From JAXGPP01 sp040766885 (GTDB taxonomy: Bacteria > Planctomycetota > Planctomycetia > Pirellulales > Thermoguttaceae), in NCBI GenBank assembly GCA_040766885.1, contig JAXGPP010000016.1:1-64000 (forward strand): a DNA stretch of 64,000 nucleotides, read 5' to 3'. Position numbers and translations under genes: made by a program. Shown piece by piece: positions 20,801-28,093 of this stretch. Under the pieces are notes generated by a model, which saw nothing but the letters and a program-made list of their open reading frames with translations, made no database searches and had not been told where the DNA came from. Within the stretch, counting starts at the first letter, position 1. Each line of letters begins with the position of its first letter.

Positions 20801-21825
20801 TCTTCAACCGCTCGTACGAAAGCATCTTCCAGGCGGGGCTGGTCGATGCAATCCGCGAGTGGGCGGGTTCCGATTACTCGATGCAGAACGCCGAAGCGGT
20901 GCCGCCCTATTCGCACGGGGCGCATCGCAGCAAGCTCGTGGCCGTCCTCCGCGGGGGACACTATGAAGTCGCACTGGCGCCCGAGGAGTGGATCAAGCTG
21001 GTCACGTGGATCGACTGCGGGGCGCCCTACTACGGGTCGTACTTCGGGCGCCGCCACCTCAGCTATCAAGGGCAGCCCGATTTCCGGCCGGTGCCGACCG
21101 TCGAATCGGCGTGCGGGATTCCGCCCGATTTTGCGGAACTGAAGAAATGTGATCCCTTGCCGGCAGAACTCCTGGTACGGTGGCCGCTCGACGGCGTGCA
21201 GGATGGCGCGACGCCGAACGACGCCGGCAACGCCCATGCGGCCGCCGTGGTCGGCGCGAGCTGCAAAGCAGACGAAGGGGGTGGCGCCCTGGCGTTCGAC
21301 GGGAACGATTGGCTGCGCGGCGGCGGACTCGGAGAGCAGGAGGCGGTTTCGGTATCGTTGTGGGTCAAGCCCGGCAGCGTGCCGAATCGCTGGAATCCGC
21401 TCGTGTTCAGCGACAGCGGCAATCGCGGTGCGTTCCACTTCAGCCTGCTCGACGATGGGACTCCGAACGTGGCGATCCATCACGGCGCGCCGCAATGGGC
21501 TCACCGCCGCGCGCGGACGGCGCTGTCGCTCGGCCAGTGGCATCACCTGGTCGTCACCTGCGACCCGCGCTATGGCGGAAGCATCTGCTTCTACCGCGAT
21601 GGCAAGCTCGATTCGCGACTTGCACTTGGCCTCGGCGTGGACCTCGATCTGCGGTCGTTCCGGGTGGGCGCCTGGAAGGGCTGGGAGGCGAATCCCAAAG
21701 CGGGCTTCGCGGGCATGCTGGATGAAATCCGGATTTTCCGCGGCACACTGACCGATCAACAGGTTGCCGACCTGCATGCGGCCGGCAGGGCGGCCGCCGC
21801 TGTGGCAAGTTCGATGCAACAATAG
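17830..21825 (+). CDS. HzsA-related exported di-heme-motif protein with LamG domain
   Basis: A 1331-residue secreted protein related to the hydrazine synthase alpha-subunit family found widely in planctomycetes. After a signal segment comes an alpha/beta-rich N-terminal region, then a TolB/HZS-alpha-like propeller (about residues 395-830; ILFVKRPTYDSKHYYDD, GGSICFASTRCEHG, MMEDGRILYNRWEY). Two c-type heme motifs follow, CIGCH (906-910) and CIRCH (958-962), and then a C-terminal LamG-like domain (about 1120-1320; VSVSLWVKPG, LGQWHHLVVT, LDEIRIFRG). The start has GGAGGA upstream. True anammox HzsA makes hydrazine with HzsB and HzsC; neither is present here, so that reaction is not implied. An electron-transfer or glycan-linked role is possible but unproven. 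Confidence 0.85.
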   Translation: MTPVSLDLRSRYLRSASVVAVLMVATAGRGSDELASPVASVYAHADSLQQTLLETRSILDAWRVEQTAARPAVAFDPWWVTAPIEPAQADQLVHATKAIELSARGLDGQAIWSERKDLADGKPVNLASGSGETVVCLARMVRAQRAVRLSIGIGGGDQLEVWLNESKVAAADTRLTHGRYGCDYRYDGTRVDQVLVNLDLDAGESMLLVRLFPGKEPSFYFSPSPEPVPRLWEQIRRDFPPRQNPLLDLVPADWFAAEGWFAARGTELEWRLIESLAEGCAGDEASIRAAAENLRQGGVGKGDSRWLELCVKASVLASLRRDLTRLRAAVVELGQSHSTDYPASELLARLDDYDERLSLQARAELDPAADATRRLMAELPAMQREMLVDRNPLLRDAEILFVKRPTYDSKHYYDDFQHISRWGGNLCVLSLRDGRVRELVPELAGGVFDRYDLSFDARRILFGYRRAKQEGFRIWEIGIDGAGLRQVTHPPADEEQRIATYGQVSVGDDFYASEGYRFWTDDVHPCYLPGGSICFASTRCEHGVLCTPLHYLACTNLFRIAADGGGLRPISRGALSEFTPTMMEDGRILYNRWEYVYKGIAAVQSLWVMRPDGSGSEEFYGDNVANPGVLWQARQVPGHPRLAVAIGCGHEPLGIGQVLLLDLNRDKRTLEPITSLTPEVKTQGLRGLFQLRNGVWREDLYGPFYSDPYPLSNKFFLVSCNPEGRYNDPAGYGIYLLDAFGNQVPIYHDPDISCWQPMPLRPRETPHVLPETAGSAGDAPEIRNGGATATVFLSDVYRGLEGVAPGAIKYLRVMEQVPKPWAAEIDPLRGEDRGADGFGGHLAISHNTHIWVAVLHGIVPVEKDGSATFEVPAGRNLFFQALDGDFMEVQRMRTFVNFEPGEKRSCIGCHERRTQAPETRLAAAFGGAPLPLAAQPGETAPRPLYYPTDVQPIFDRHCIRCHDGRPPGETAQADDRSLHAAPDLRGEPTELFNRSYESIFQAGLVDAIREWAGSDYSMQNAEAVPPYSHGAHRSKLVAVLRGGHYEVALAPEEWIKLVTWIDCGAPYYGSYFGRRHLSYQGQPDFRPVPTVESACGIPPDFAELKKCDPLPAELLVRWPLDGVQDGATPNDAGNAHAAAVVGASCKADEGGGALAFDGNDWLRGGGLGEQEAVSVSLWVKPGSVPNRWNPLVFSDSGNRGAFHFSLLDDGTPNVAIHHGAPQWAHRRARTALSLGQWHHLVVTCDPRYGGSICFYRDGKLDSRLALGLGVDLDLRSFRVGAWKGWEANPKAGFAGMLDEIRIFRGTLTDQQVADLHAAGRAAAAVASSMQQ

Positions 21826-21852
21826 GCGAGATGCAATTGACAGGAGTCTGCC

Positions 21853-24771
21853 ATGGATTCGAAGAGCACGTTCTGCCGCGTCTTGCGAAACGCCGTTGTG
21901 GTGGGGGCCGTCTTGCTGGTTTGGGCCGCTGACGTGCGAGTCAGCCGCGGCGCCGAGGGAGCCAAACCGAGTGCGCCGGCGGCTGTCATCCACGCCGATC
22001 GTCCCTACTGCGTACATTTCGAGCCGCGGCCGGCGCGATTCATACGCGTGGTGATCGAGCGCTCGTCGAGCAGCCAGCCGTGCATCGACGAACTGGAGAT
22101 CTACGGTCGCGACAGCAAGCTGAACCTGGCCCTTGCCACCGCCGGGGCCAAGGCATCGGCATCGTCCTGCCTGCCGGGTTATGCGATCCACCAGATCGCG
22201 CACCTGAACGACGGCCGATACGGCAATGCGTGCAGTTGGATCGCCGCGGGTACGGGCGGGGAATGGGCTGAGATCGAGTTGCCCGGCACGGTCGAGGTGG
22301 CCTCGGTGGTGATCTCGCGCGATCGCGAGGGGCAGTACCACGATCGCGTTCCGGTGGCCTTCGAGATCCAGGTTTCGCTCGACGGCGGCCAATGGCAGAC
22401 CGCGTGCCGGGTGCGGGCCCGAGCGGCAGCCGGCACACCCGGCCTGCCGCAGTACACCGGGCCGTTCCGGCTTTCGGCGGAGCCGGACTGGGAGGAACTG
22501 CTCGCCTACGCGTTCGACTGCGAGCGGTACACGTGGCAACGGATGTCGACCGACGATCATCTCTCGCCGCTGGTCGTCGAACGGCCGGCGATGCCGGACG
22601 GCGAGCCGTACTGGGGTCGCATCGCCCGGCTTGATCCGCTGGCGCGCACGCTCGTGCAGTTCGACGAGATGATCGCGAGGCTGGCGGAAAAGGGGATCGA
22701 CACGACCGGCGAAAAACAAGTCTCGGCCGAACTGCACCGGCGCCAGGCGGCGCTCGACAGCGCCGATCCGGCGGCTGCCGATCGGCTGTACCACGACGCG
22801 CGGCTCGCCAAGCGACGGCTGATGTTCCGCGATCCGGACCTCGACGGACTGCAGCGGATTCTGTTCGTCAAGCGTCATCCCTACCACTCGTCGCACAACT
22901 ACAGCGACATCCTCGACTCGACGTTTGAGCCGGGCGGGGGCGTGTGCACGCTGCAGATTCCACGAGTGGACGGACGGCTGGAGCCTGCGGCGGCGACACT
23001 GACGACGCTGTTCGACTCGAGCGAGGGAATTGCCCGCGATCCGATGGCCGATTTCGACGCCGAGACGATCTACTTCGCCTATCGGCCCGAGACGAGTCCC
23101 CGACCCGGTTGGGCGCCTTACTGGCACTTGATGTCGGTCGGTCAAGATGGCAGCGGTTTGCGGCAGTTGACCGACGGGCCGTTTCACGACTACTATCCCT
23201 GCCCGTTGCCCGACGGCGGGCTGGCTTTCATCTCGACGCGCGTGAAGGCGAAGTTTCTCTGCTGGCGCCCGCAGGCGTTCGTCCTGTTCCGCATGGATGG
23301 CGACGGGACGAACCTGCAGCCGCTCTCCCACGCCAACCTGAGCGAGTGGTCGCCGTGCGTGATGAACGACGGGCGGATCCTGTGGACGCGGTCGGAGTAT
23401 CTCGACAAGGGGGCCGACTTCGGCCACACTCTGTGGGCGATCCGCACGGACGGCAGCCACGCGGAACTGGTCTTCGGCAATAACACGCCCAACTGTTACA
23501 TCAATGGCCGCGAGGTGCCCGGCACGCGGGAAATCTGCTGCACGCTCTTCTCGCATGGCGGCGACCACAACGGTCCGATCGGGCTGATCGACCGCGGGCG
23601 GGGGCCGTTCGATACGGCGGCGGTGACCAACATCACGCCCGATATCACGCCGCGGTACAACATGAACTGGCCGCGGTACGAGTGCTTCCGCGATCCGGTG
23701 CCGGTCGCACGCGACTACTTCCTGGTGAGCCACGCGCCGGCGGACCGGTTCGGGCTCTATGTGATCGATCGGTTCGGCAACCGGGAACTGCTGTATCTCG
23801 ATCCGGCCATCGGGAGCATGTGCCCCAGTCCGCTGCGGCCGACAGGCCGTCCGCCGGTGCTGGCAACAGCCCACGACGCGCATCTGGCCCAGGCCGGCAG
23901 TGCGCAACTGACGCTGGTGGACGTCTACCAGGGGCTCGCGCCGCACGTCGAGCGCGGGCAGGTCAAGTACCTCCGGGTGTGCGAAGAGGTTCGCGCCGAT
24001 CTGAACGAGTTGCCCGACGGGCAGTGCCAGAGCGACCATGAACCGTTCCAGGACTGGTATGCGACGCCGATCCACAAGGTGAGCGGGCCGAGCGGCTGGC
24101 CGAGCTACGTGGCCAAAGCGACGCTGGGTCTTGTGCCGGTGGAAGAGGACGGTTCCGCGTCGTTCGAGGTGCCCGCGGGCAAGACGCTCTATTTCCAGGT
24201 GCTCGACAAGGACTTCAACGAACTGCAGCGGATGCGGAGCGTGGCGCAGTTCCAGGCAGGCGAGCGCCGAAGCTGCATCGGTTGCCACGAGAACCGGCAG
24301 CACACGCCGGCGCCGCAGCGGAGCATGGCCGGGTCGGTCACGGCGCAGAAACCGTCGCCGCCGCCGTGGGGCGCCGGCCCGTTCTCCTACGAGCGCGTGG
24401 TGCAACCGGTATGGGACAGGAACTGCACGAGTTGCCACGACGCCGGCGACAAGGGAGGAATCAACCTGACCGGGACGCTCGACGCGGAGAAGATCCCGGC
24501 CTCCTATCGCACGCTCGTTGCCGGTGGGTGGGTCCACTATTTCGACTTCACGTACGGCCTGCGCCATCACAAGGCCGATCCGATGACGTTCGGCACGCTG
24601 AAGAGTCGGTTGCGGCAGGTTCTGGAAGCTGATCATTACGAGGTCAAGCTGAGTGAAGCTGAGCTTCGCGCGGTGAAGTGCTGGATCGATCTGAACTGCC
24701 CGTTGTGGCCCGACTACCAGTTCCGCCCGGACCGTGTCGTGGAGGTGAATCGGCTGGCTGATGGGTTGTGA
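21853..24771 (+). CDS. HzsA-related exported di-heme-motif protein with discoidin-like domain
   Basis: A second, 972-residue HzsA-related protein, 27 bases after the first. It has a signal peptide (to about residue 33) and an F5/8-type discoidin-like domain (about 50-200; FIRVVIERSSSSQPCIDELEIYG). A propeller-like HZS-alpha middle region follows (ILFVKRHPYHSSHNYSDILDS, PLPDGGLAFISTRVKAKFLC). It ends with heme motifs CIGCH (808-812) and CTSCH (858-862) and a helical C-terminus. The architecture differs from its neighbour at both ends but the core order and the ~50-residue spacing between heme motifs match. AGGAG precedes the ATG. Co-transcription with the GntR gene and the first homologue is likely. 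Function is unknown. Confidence 0.85.
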   Translation: MDSKSTFCRVLRNAVVVGAVLLVWAADVRVSRGAEGAKPSAPAAVIHADRPYCVHFEPRPARFIRVVIERSSSSQPCIDELEIYGRDSKLNLALATAGAKASASSCLPGYAIHQIAHLNDGRYGNACSWIAAGTGGEWAEIELPGTVEVASVVISRDREGQYHDRVPVAFEIQVSLDGGQWQTACRVRARAAAGTPGLPQYTGPFRLSAEPDWEELLAYAFDCERYTWQRMSTDDHLSPLVVERPAMPDGEPYWGRIARLDPLARTLVQFDEMIARLAEKGIDTTGEKQVSAELHRRQAALDSADPAAADRLYHDARLAKRRLMFRDPDLDGLQRILFVKRHPYHSSHNYSDILDSTFEPGGGVCTLQIPRVDGRLEPAAATLTTLFDSSEGIARDPMADFDAETIYFAYRPETSPRPGWAPYWHLMSVGQDGSGLRQLTDGPFHDYYPCPLPDGGLAFISTRVKAKFLCWRPQAFVLFRMDGDGTNLQPLSHANLSEWSPCVMNDGRILWTRSEYLDKGADFGHTLWAIRTDGSHAELVFGNNTPNCYINGREVPGTREICCTLFSHGGDHNGPIGLIDRGRGPFDTAAVTNITPDITPRYNMNWPRYECFRDPVPVARDYFLVSHAPADRFGLYVIDRFGNRELLYLDPAIGSMCPSPLRPTGRPPVLATAHDAHLAQAGSAQLTLVDVYQGLAPHVERGQVKYLRVCEEVRADLNELPDGQCQSDHEPFQDWYATPIHKVSGPSGWPSYVAKATLGLVPVEEDGSASFEVPAGKTLYFQVLDKDFNELQRMRSVAQFQAGERRSCIGCHENRQHTPAPQRSMAGSVTAQKPSPPPWGAGPFSYERVVQPVWDRNCTSCHDAGDKGGINLTGTLDAEKIPASYRTLVAGGWVHYFDFTYGLRHHKADPMTFGTLKSRLRQVLEADHYEVKLSEAELRAVKCWIDLNCPLWPDYQFRPDRVVEVNRLADGL

Positions 24772-24773
24772 GC

Positions 24774-24845
24774 TTTTCAGCTTTCAGCCGTCAGCGATCA
24801 GCTTTCGGCGGTCAGCAGTCAGCCATCGGCTTTCAGCGGTCGGTG
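24774..24845. repeat. TCAGC-type degenerate tandem repeats
   Basis: Short imperfect repeats of the form TCAGC/TTTCAGC/GGTCAGCAGTCAGC run without interruption just after the operon. The same family occurs in the opposite orientation (GCTGA) at about 43977-44033. Confidence 0.7.
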
Positions 24846-25830
24846 GTCGGGCTGAAAGTTGGGGGTTAGGGGCGTACCCCCCGCTGATGCGAAACGCGGT
24901 ACGGGGGTGTTTCGGTTGACTTGGCAAACGGGCGTGTCGGTAAGTGCATGGTGTGACGTGGTTTCGCACCTGGGTCGTGGACGTAAGTTTTCTACCACCT
25001 TTGGTTCGAGTGTTGAAGTTCGTAGAGGGGTGTGCGGATTTAGGGCTGTTGTAAAGGGTTGCGGGAGGAGGTTTGTGGTTGGCAGGAATGGCGACCGGAG
25101 ACGCGGGCCGGGTGCTGGCGAGAGGTGAGGTGGACATGGGTGCGTAGCTCCGCGAATGGTGAGGGTTTTCGCTTGGCAATGAATGGTCGGGAGTCGGGCG
25201 CGCGGGTTGAGCGCGGGGCCCGGCGAGGGGCTCTTTGGATGGCAGCGCACGCGTGTCGCGACCGCGGCGCCCGTAAGTATACGGATATACATGATGCGTG
25301 GCCTAAATGTCAACAGGAAATCTTGGGGCATTTTTGGAAGAGGCTTCAGGCGGCGAGCGACGGTTTGCGGTGTCGGAGTGCCACGGCTGGCTGGCGATCC
25401 ACGGGGGCGGGGGCAACGCGGGCGTGGGCGAACGGGTCCAGGCCTAGCTGGGGGTGAAGGTTCCTGGTGAAGTCCGGCGGTCGGCGATCGTGGGGCTAGT
25501 GAAGATGGTCGACTGCGTACGGAAAGAGGATCGCCTTTCAGTCCCCTGCCGCCCCGACATCGGCACCGGCTCGACGATCGTCTGCCCCCCTCCAGGCGCC
25601 AGCACGCCGGGCCGCTGGCCAGCGGATGCTCCAGCCGCTCATCGGGCCATGATTCGCCGGCTCCCTCCAATCACCCCCCTCTCAATGTCTGCACACCGGG
25701 TTGACCTGGTGAGTGGGGGCGGTATCCTCAGTGGCATCAGGGCGAGCCGGCACCGGACCGTCCCAGAAAAACGAACTGGGGTAGAATCAGAAGTTCGCCT
25801 CCAATGTTCTGGCGTGAGAGAGGTTGCCGG
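24846..25830. other. Long non-coding stretch with strong G/T skew
   Basis: About 1 kb with no convincing gene. From about 24895 to 25470 the plus strand is strikingly rich in G and T and poor in C; open frames on the other strand give low-complexity Pro/Ser/Thr/Arg text and look non-coding. A run of four G-tracts at 25403-25428 could form a G-quadruplex. From about 25490 the composition returns to normal. A 31-base sequence at 25543-25573 is repeated in inverted orientation at 27732-27762. Confidence 0.55.
25543..25573 (-). repeat. 31-bp inverted repeat, left copy
   Basis: The minus strand here matches 27732-27762 on the plus strand at 29 of 31 positions (core GAGCCGGTGCCGATG). The pair encloses the nuclease and the small hypothetical gene. 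Confidence 0.6.
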
Positions 25831-26835
25831 ATGAACTCATCCCTGGCCCTATATGCCCACAACCGACCGGTAAATTCTCCATTCGGGCTTCTTGGCACGG
25901 ACGAGAACGCCTTGTCGTTCGCCCTGGGCTATACGTTTCAGCAGTGCTTGCCGCTCTTGCAGTGGTTTCTGAAGCAGATTGGCGTTGCGGGTGTATATCG
26001 GTCGTCCTTGCAGCAGGTCCGCATCGACTTGCAGAGAAGTGCGACCGGCCAAGGAATCACAGATATTGAAATCCATCTGCCCGGTCACTTTCATGTCATT
26101 GTCGAGGCCAAGGTCGGCCTGGCTGTGCCGACCATCGACCAATGCCGAAAGTACCTTCCACGGTTCAGGACCACGAAGGAGCCAATTCAGAAGCTCGTGG
26201 CTGTAGTTCAGTCGCCCGACCAGACTTTTGTCAAGGAGTACGGCCAGCATGACAAGCAGCTTTCCAAAAGGCTCGTGCGTTTCATTTGGCCGCGACTTGT
26301 ACCTGAATGTATCCGGCTGATGATGGGCACCTCGCTCGCGCCGGGGGAAAGGGAATGGATTCGAGGCTTTTACAACTTTCTGGATCAGGAATTCGGCATG
26401 AAGGCGTTTACGACTGAAGTGTGGATTCTCGCCATCAGCACGGAGGCGCTTTGGCCAAACGGAATGAGTTACTGGGACATCCATCAGAAATATCGAGTTT
26501 GGTGGGATTACAAAGAGCATTCCGTTCGTCCGCTCTACATTGCTTTCCGAGTTGACGGCGTACTTGGCTCGATCTATCGGGTAAGCCGAGTCGAACAGGG
26601 TGTTCCAATCATCGACTTGGTCCCGGAAATGAAAATTATCAGGAAAGCCTGGCCCAAGCTGCCTGCTACGATCTGGCATTTTGGGCCGCCCGTGCTGCTT
26701 GCCAAGCCTTTGAAGACCGGAGGTGGGATGTACAATCGGCGGGTTCGGTGTGATCTTGATCTCTTGCTAACGTGCAATTCGGTTCAAGAGATTGAAGTCG
26801 AGATGGGGAAGCGAAGACAGCAGCCGGACGAGTAG
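25831..26835 (+). CDS. PD-(D/E)XK nuclease superfamily protein
   Basis: A 334-residue probable DNA nuclease. The core shows the restriction-endonuclease-like fold: an N-terminal helix with Glu (TDENALS, E25), a strand with Asp78 (ITDIEI) and 14 residues later E92-A-K94 (HVIVEAKVG), i.e. D-x13-E-x-K. The remaining ~240 residues have no motif I recognise. No methyltransferase or specificity subunit is nearby, so it is not a standard restriction system; a defence or mobile-element role is possible. The gene is noticeably less GC-rich than its surroundings, suggesting transfer. Its stop is followed after 11 bases by an attC-like folded site. The start is chosen by GAGG eight bases upstream. Confidence 0.78.
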   Translation: MNSSLALYAHNRPVNSPFGLLGTDENALSFALGYTFQQCLPLLQWFLKQIGVAGVYRSSLQQVRIDLQRSATGQGITDIEIHLPGHFHVIVEAKVGLAVPTIDQCRKYLPRFRTTKEPIQKLVAVVQSPDQTFVKEYGQHDKQLSKRLVRFIWPRLVPECIRLMMGTSLAPGEREWIRGFYNFLDQEFGMKAFTTEVWILAISTEALWPNGMSYWDIHQKYRVWWDYKEHSVRPLYIAFRVDGVLGSIYRVSRVEQGVPIIDLVPEMKIIRKAWPKLPATIWHFGPPVLLAKPLKTGGGMYNRRVRCDLDLLLTCNSVQEIEVEMGKRRQQPDE

Positions 26836-26846
26836 CATGGTTTGAA

Positions 26847-26945
26847 GGCGAACCAACGGCTGAAGCTGACCGAGGCTGCCACCCCGGTTTTCGGGGCTTC
26901 AACGTCTTTGCAGGTGGCCCCAGCAGCTTAGCCGTGCCGTTCGGC
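26847..26945. repeat. attC-like recombination site 1
   Basis: The site resembles an integron attC. The outer box GGCGAAC (26847-26853) pairs with GTTCGGC (26939-26945), with conserved AAC/GTT and one internal mismatch. The inner box ACGGCTGAAGCTG (26856-26868) pairs perfectly with CAGCTTAGCCGT (26924-26935) except for one extrahelical G at 26862. A terminal hairpin (CCCCG...CGGGG, 26882-26896) lies in the loop. Unpaired spacers of 2-3 bases separate the boxes, shorter than usual. Total length is about 99 bases, within the attC range. It lies directly behind the nuclease gene as in a gene cassette. Confidence 0.6.
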
Positions 26946-27059
26946 CGAGGAAGCCTGCTTGAGCGGCGTCACGAGATCAAGCCTCAGGGTTCGGCAGTGC
27001 CTCCCACATCTCCGGCCGAGTCGATCATCCAGCTCGACGACATACGAGGACGCAGCGAA

Positions 27060-27458
27060 ATGCCCAAGAACGTTAAGAGGACGATTCGCATACTTGCCAG
27101 GCGAACCGATGGGCGGGAACAGCAACTCGGCGTGTTTGCGCCTGCGATCGTGGCCAACCTCCGCATGGTCGATCTGCGGTTGAGAAAAGCGGGTCTGACA
27201 GAGCTGAGCCGCTTTCTTTTCTCCGACGAGGACCAGTGGAGCGAACGCGCCGAGGCGTTCGACGCGTTCCATGCCGCGGGGCAGTACTTCGAGCAACACC
27301 CGGAGTCGATACCCTTCTCGGATGTTCTTACCAGGACGTTTCCTGGCATCCTGCAGGCTCTCGCTACGATCCCCGAGAACTCGCAGGTGCGGTTTACCCT
27401 CGTGGAGATCGGCCGCGACGGGCTCGACCACGGAAGTGTGATGAATCTGAGTGGATGA
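27060..27458 (+). CDS. Hypothetical protein, 132 residues
   Basis: I do not recognise this protein. From ATG 27060 (GAGGA nine bases upstream) it reads as a soluble alpha/beta protein with no signal peptide or membrane segment. It is Arg/Lys-rich at the N-terminus (MPKNVKRTIRILARRTDG) and acidic in the middle (FSDEDQWSERAEAFDAFHAAGQYFEQ). The frame is open further upstream to 26934, overlapping the attC-like site, so the start is inferred. It sits between two attC-like sites, as the second gene of a possible cassette pair with the nuclease. Confidence 0.5.
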   Translation: MPKNVKRTIRILARRTDGREQQLGVFAPAIVANLRMVDLRLRKAGLTELSRFLFSDEDQWSERAEAFDAFHAAGQYFEQHPESIPFSDVLTRTFPGILQALATIPENSQVRFTLVEIGRDGLDHGSVMNLSG

Positions 27459-27525
27459 CCGTGGCGCCGGGGTGGACCTGTTCACCGGGAACACGGCGAA
27501 GGGATGAGGTTGGTTCGGAGAGACG

Positions 27526-27610
27526 GCCGAACCAGGCACTGCACCTGACTCGACCCACATCAGCGTTTCCGGGAGTTCAGAGCTCACCCGTGCGGGCCGG
27601 GCAGGTGAGC
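27526..27610. repeat. attC-like site 2, degenerate at its 3' end
   Basis: GCCGAAC (27526-27532) matches the outer box expected from site 1. The inner box CACCTG-A-CTCGACCC (27542-27556) pairs with GGGCCGGG-CAGGTG (27594-27607), with an extrahelical A at 27548 and one mismatch. The expected closing GTTCGGC is not found after 27610 (the sequence reads AAACAGTCCG), so the site looks decayed. Confidence 0.42.
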
Positions 27611-27970
27611 TAAACAGTCCGAATCCACTCGCGTCCCCTGCCGCTGAAGTCTGAGCGAGCAGGCAAATCTCTATCGATGTCGTCGGACTGAGTGCATTAC
27701 ACAGTCGATTGCTGTGCTCCCAGCGGTTCGACGAGCCGGTGCCGATGCCGGGTCGGCAGGGGTTGTGGGAGGCGGCGTTCTGCCAGGGGAGCCCGATTTG
27801 GTGAAGTTGGCCTGGTCGTTCGGCAACCCAAAACCGTTGGCGTGCGCCGGTGCCTCGCTGGCGAAGCAAGCAGGGATGGGCCGAACGACGGGCGTCTCCG
27901 GGCCGCGCCAATGATGCCAACCATTTTCCAGGACCGAATCGCGGCTCCGGGCACGCCTTGGTCGCAGGAA
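27611..27970. other. Non-coding stretch with repeat pieces
   Basis: No convincing gene. It contains the right copy of the 31-base inverted repeat (27732-27762) and an isolated GTTCGGC at 27818-27824 with no pairing partner. It ends at the stop codon of the interrupted DUF1080 gene. Confidence 0.45.
27732..27762 (+). repeat. 31-bp inverted repeat, right copy
   Basis: Inverted partner of 25543-25573, with two mismatches. Confidence 0.6.
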
Positions 27971-28087
27971 TCATTGAATGGGTTTGATTCGGAGGTTCCG
28001 CCACATCATGAGAGGACTTGTGAGTTCGCTTGAGAGCGCGCCCGGGGTTGGGCAAACCTGCAAACCAATAAAGCCGCGAGGGTACTT

Positions 28088-28093
28088 CTCGAA
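28088..28093. repeat. Target-site duplication CTCGAA, left
   Basis: This six-base direct repeat is identical to 30358-30363 and abuts the left terminal inverted repeat. Confidence 0.88.

Noticed and set aside
19423..24636. Very long minus-strand open frame across both HzsA-like genes
   Set aside because: It spans two genes and their intergenic gap in antisense with low-complexity text; it reflects codon bias of the plus-strand genes.
17830..24771. Hydrazine synthase (anammox) assignment
   Set aside because: Similarity is to the alpha-subunit family only; HzsB/C and other anammox genes are not in the window and HzsA-like proteins are widespread in non-anammox planctomycetes.
24819..25670. 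283-residue minus-strand frame in the G/T-skewed stretch
   Set aside because: Composition follows the strand skew (Pro/Thr/Ser/Arg runs); no domain or conserved pattern, so treated as non-coding.
27818..27824. Isolated GTTCGGC resembling an attC end box
   Set aside because: No pairing inner box could be found on either side.
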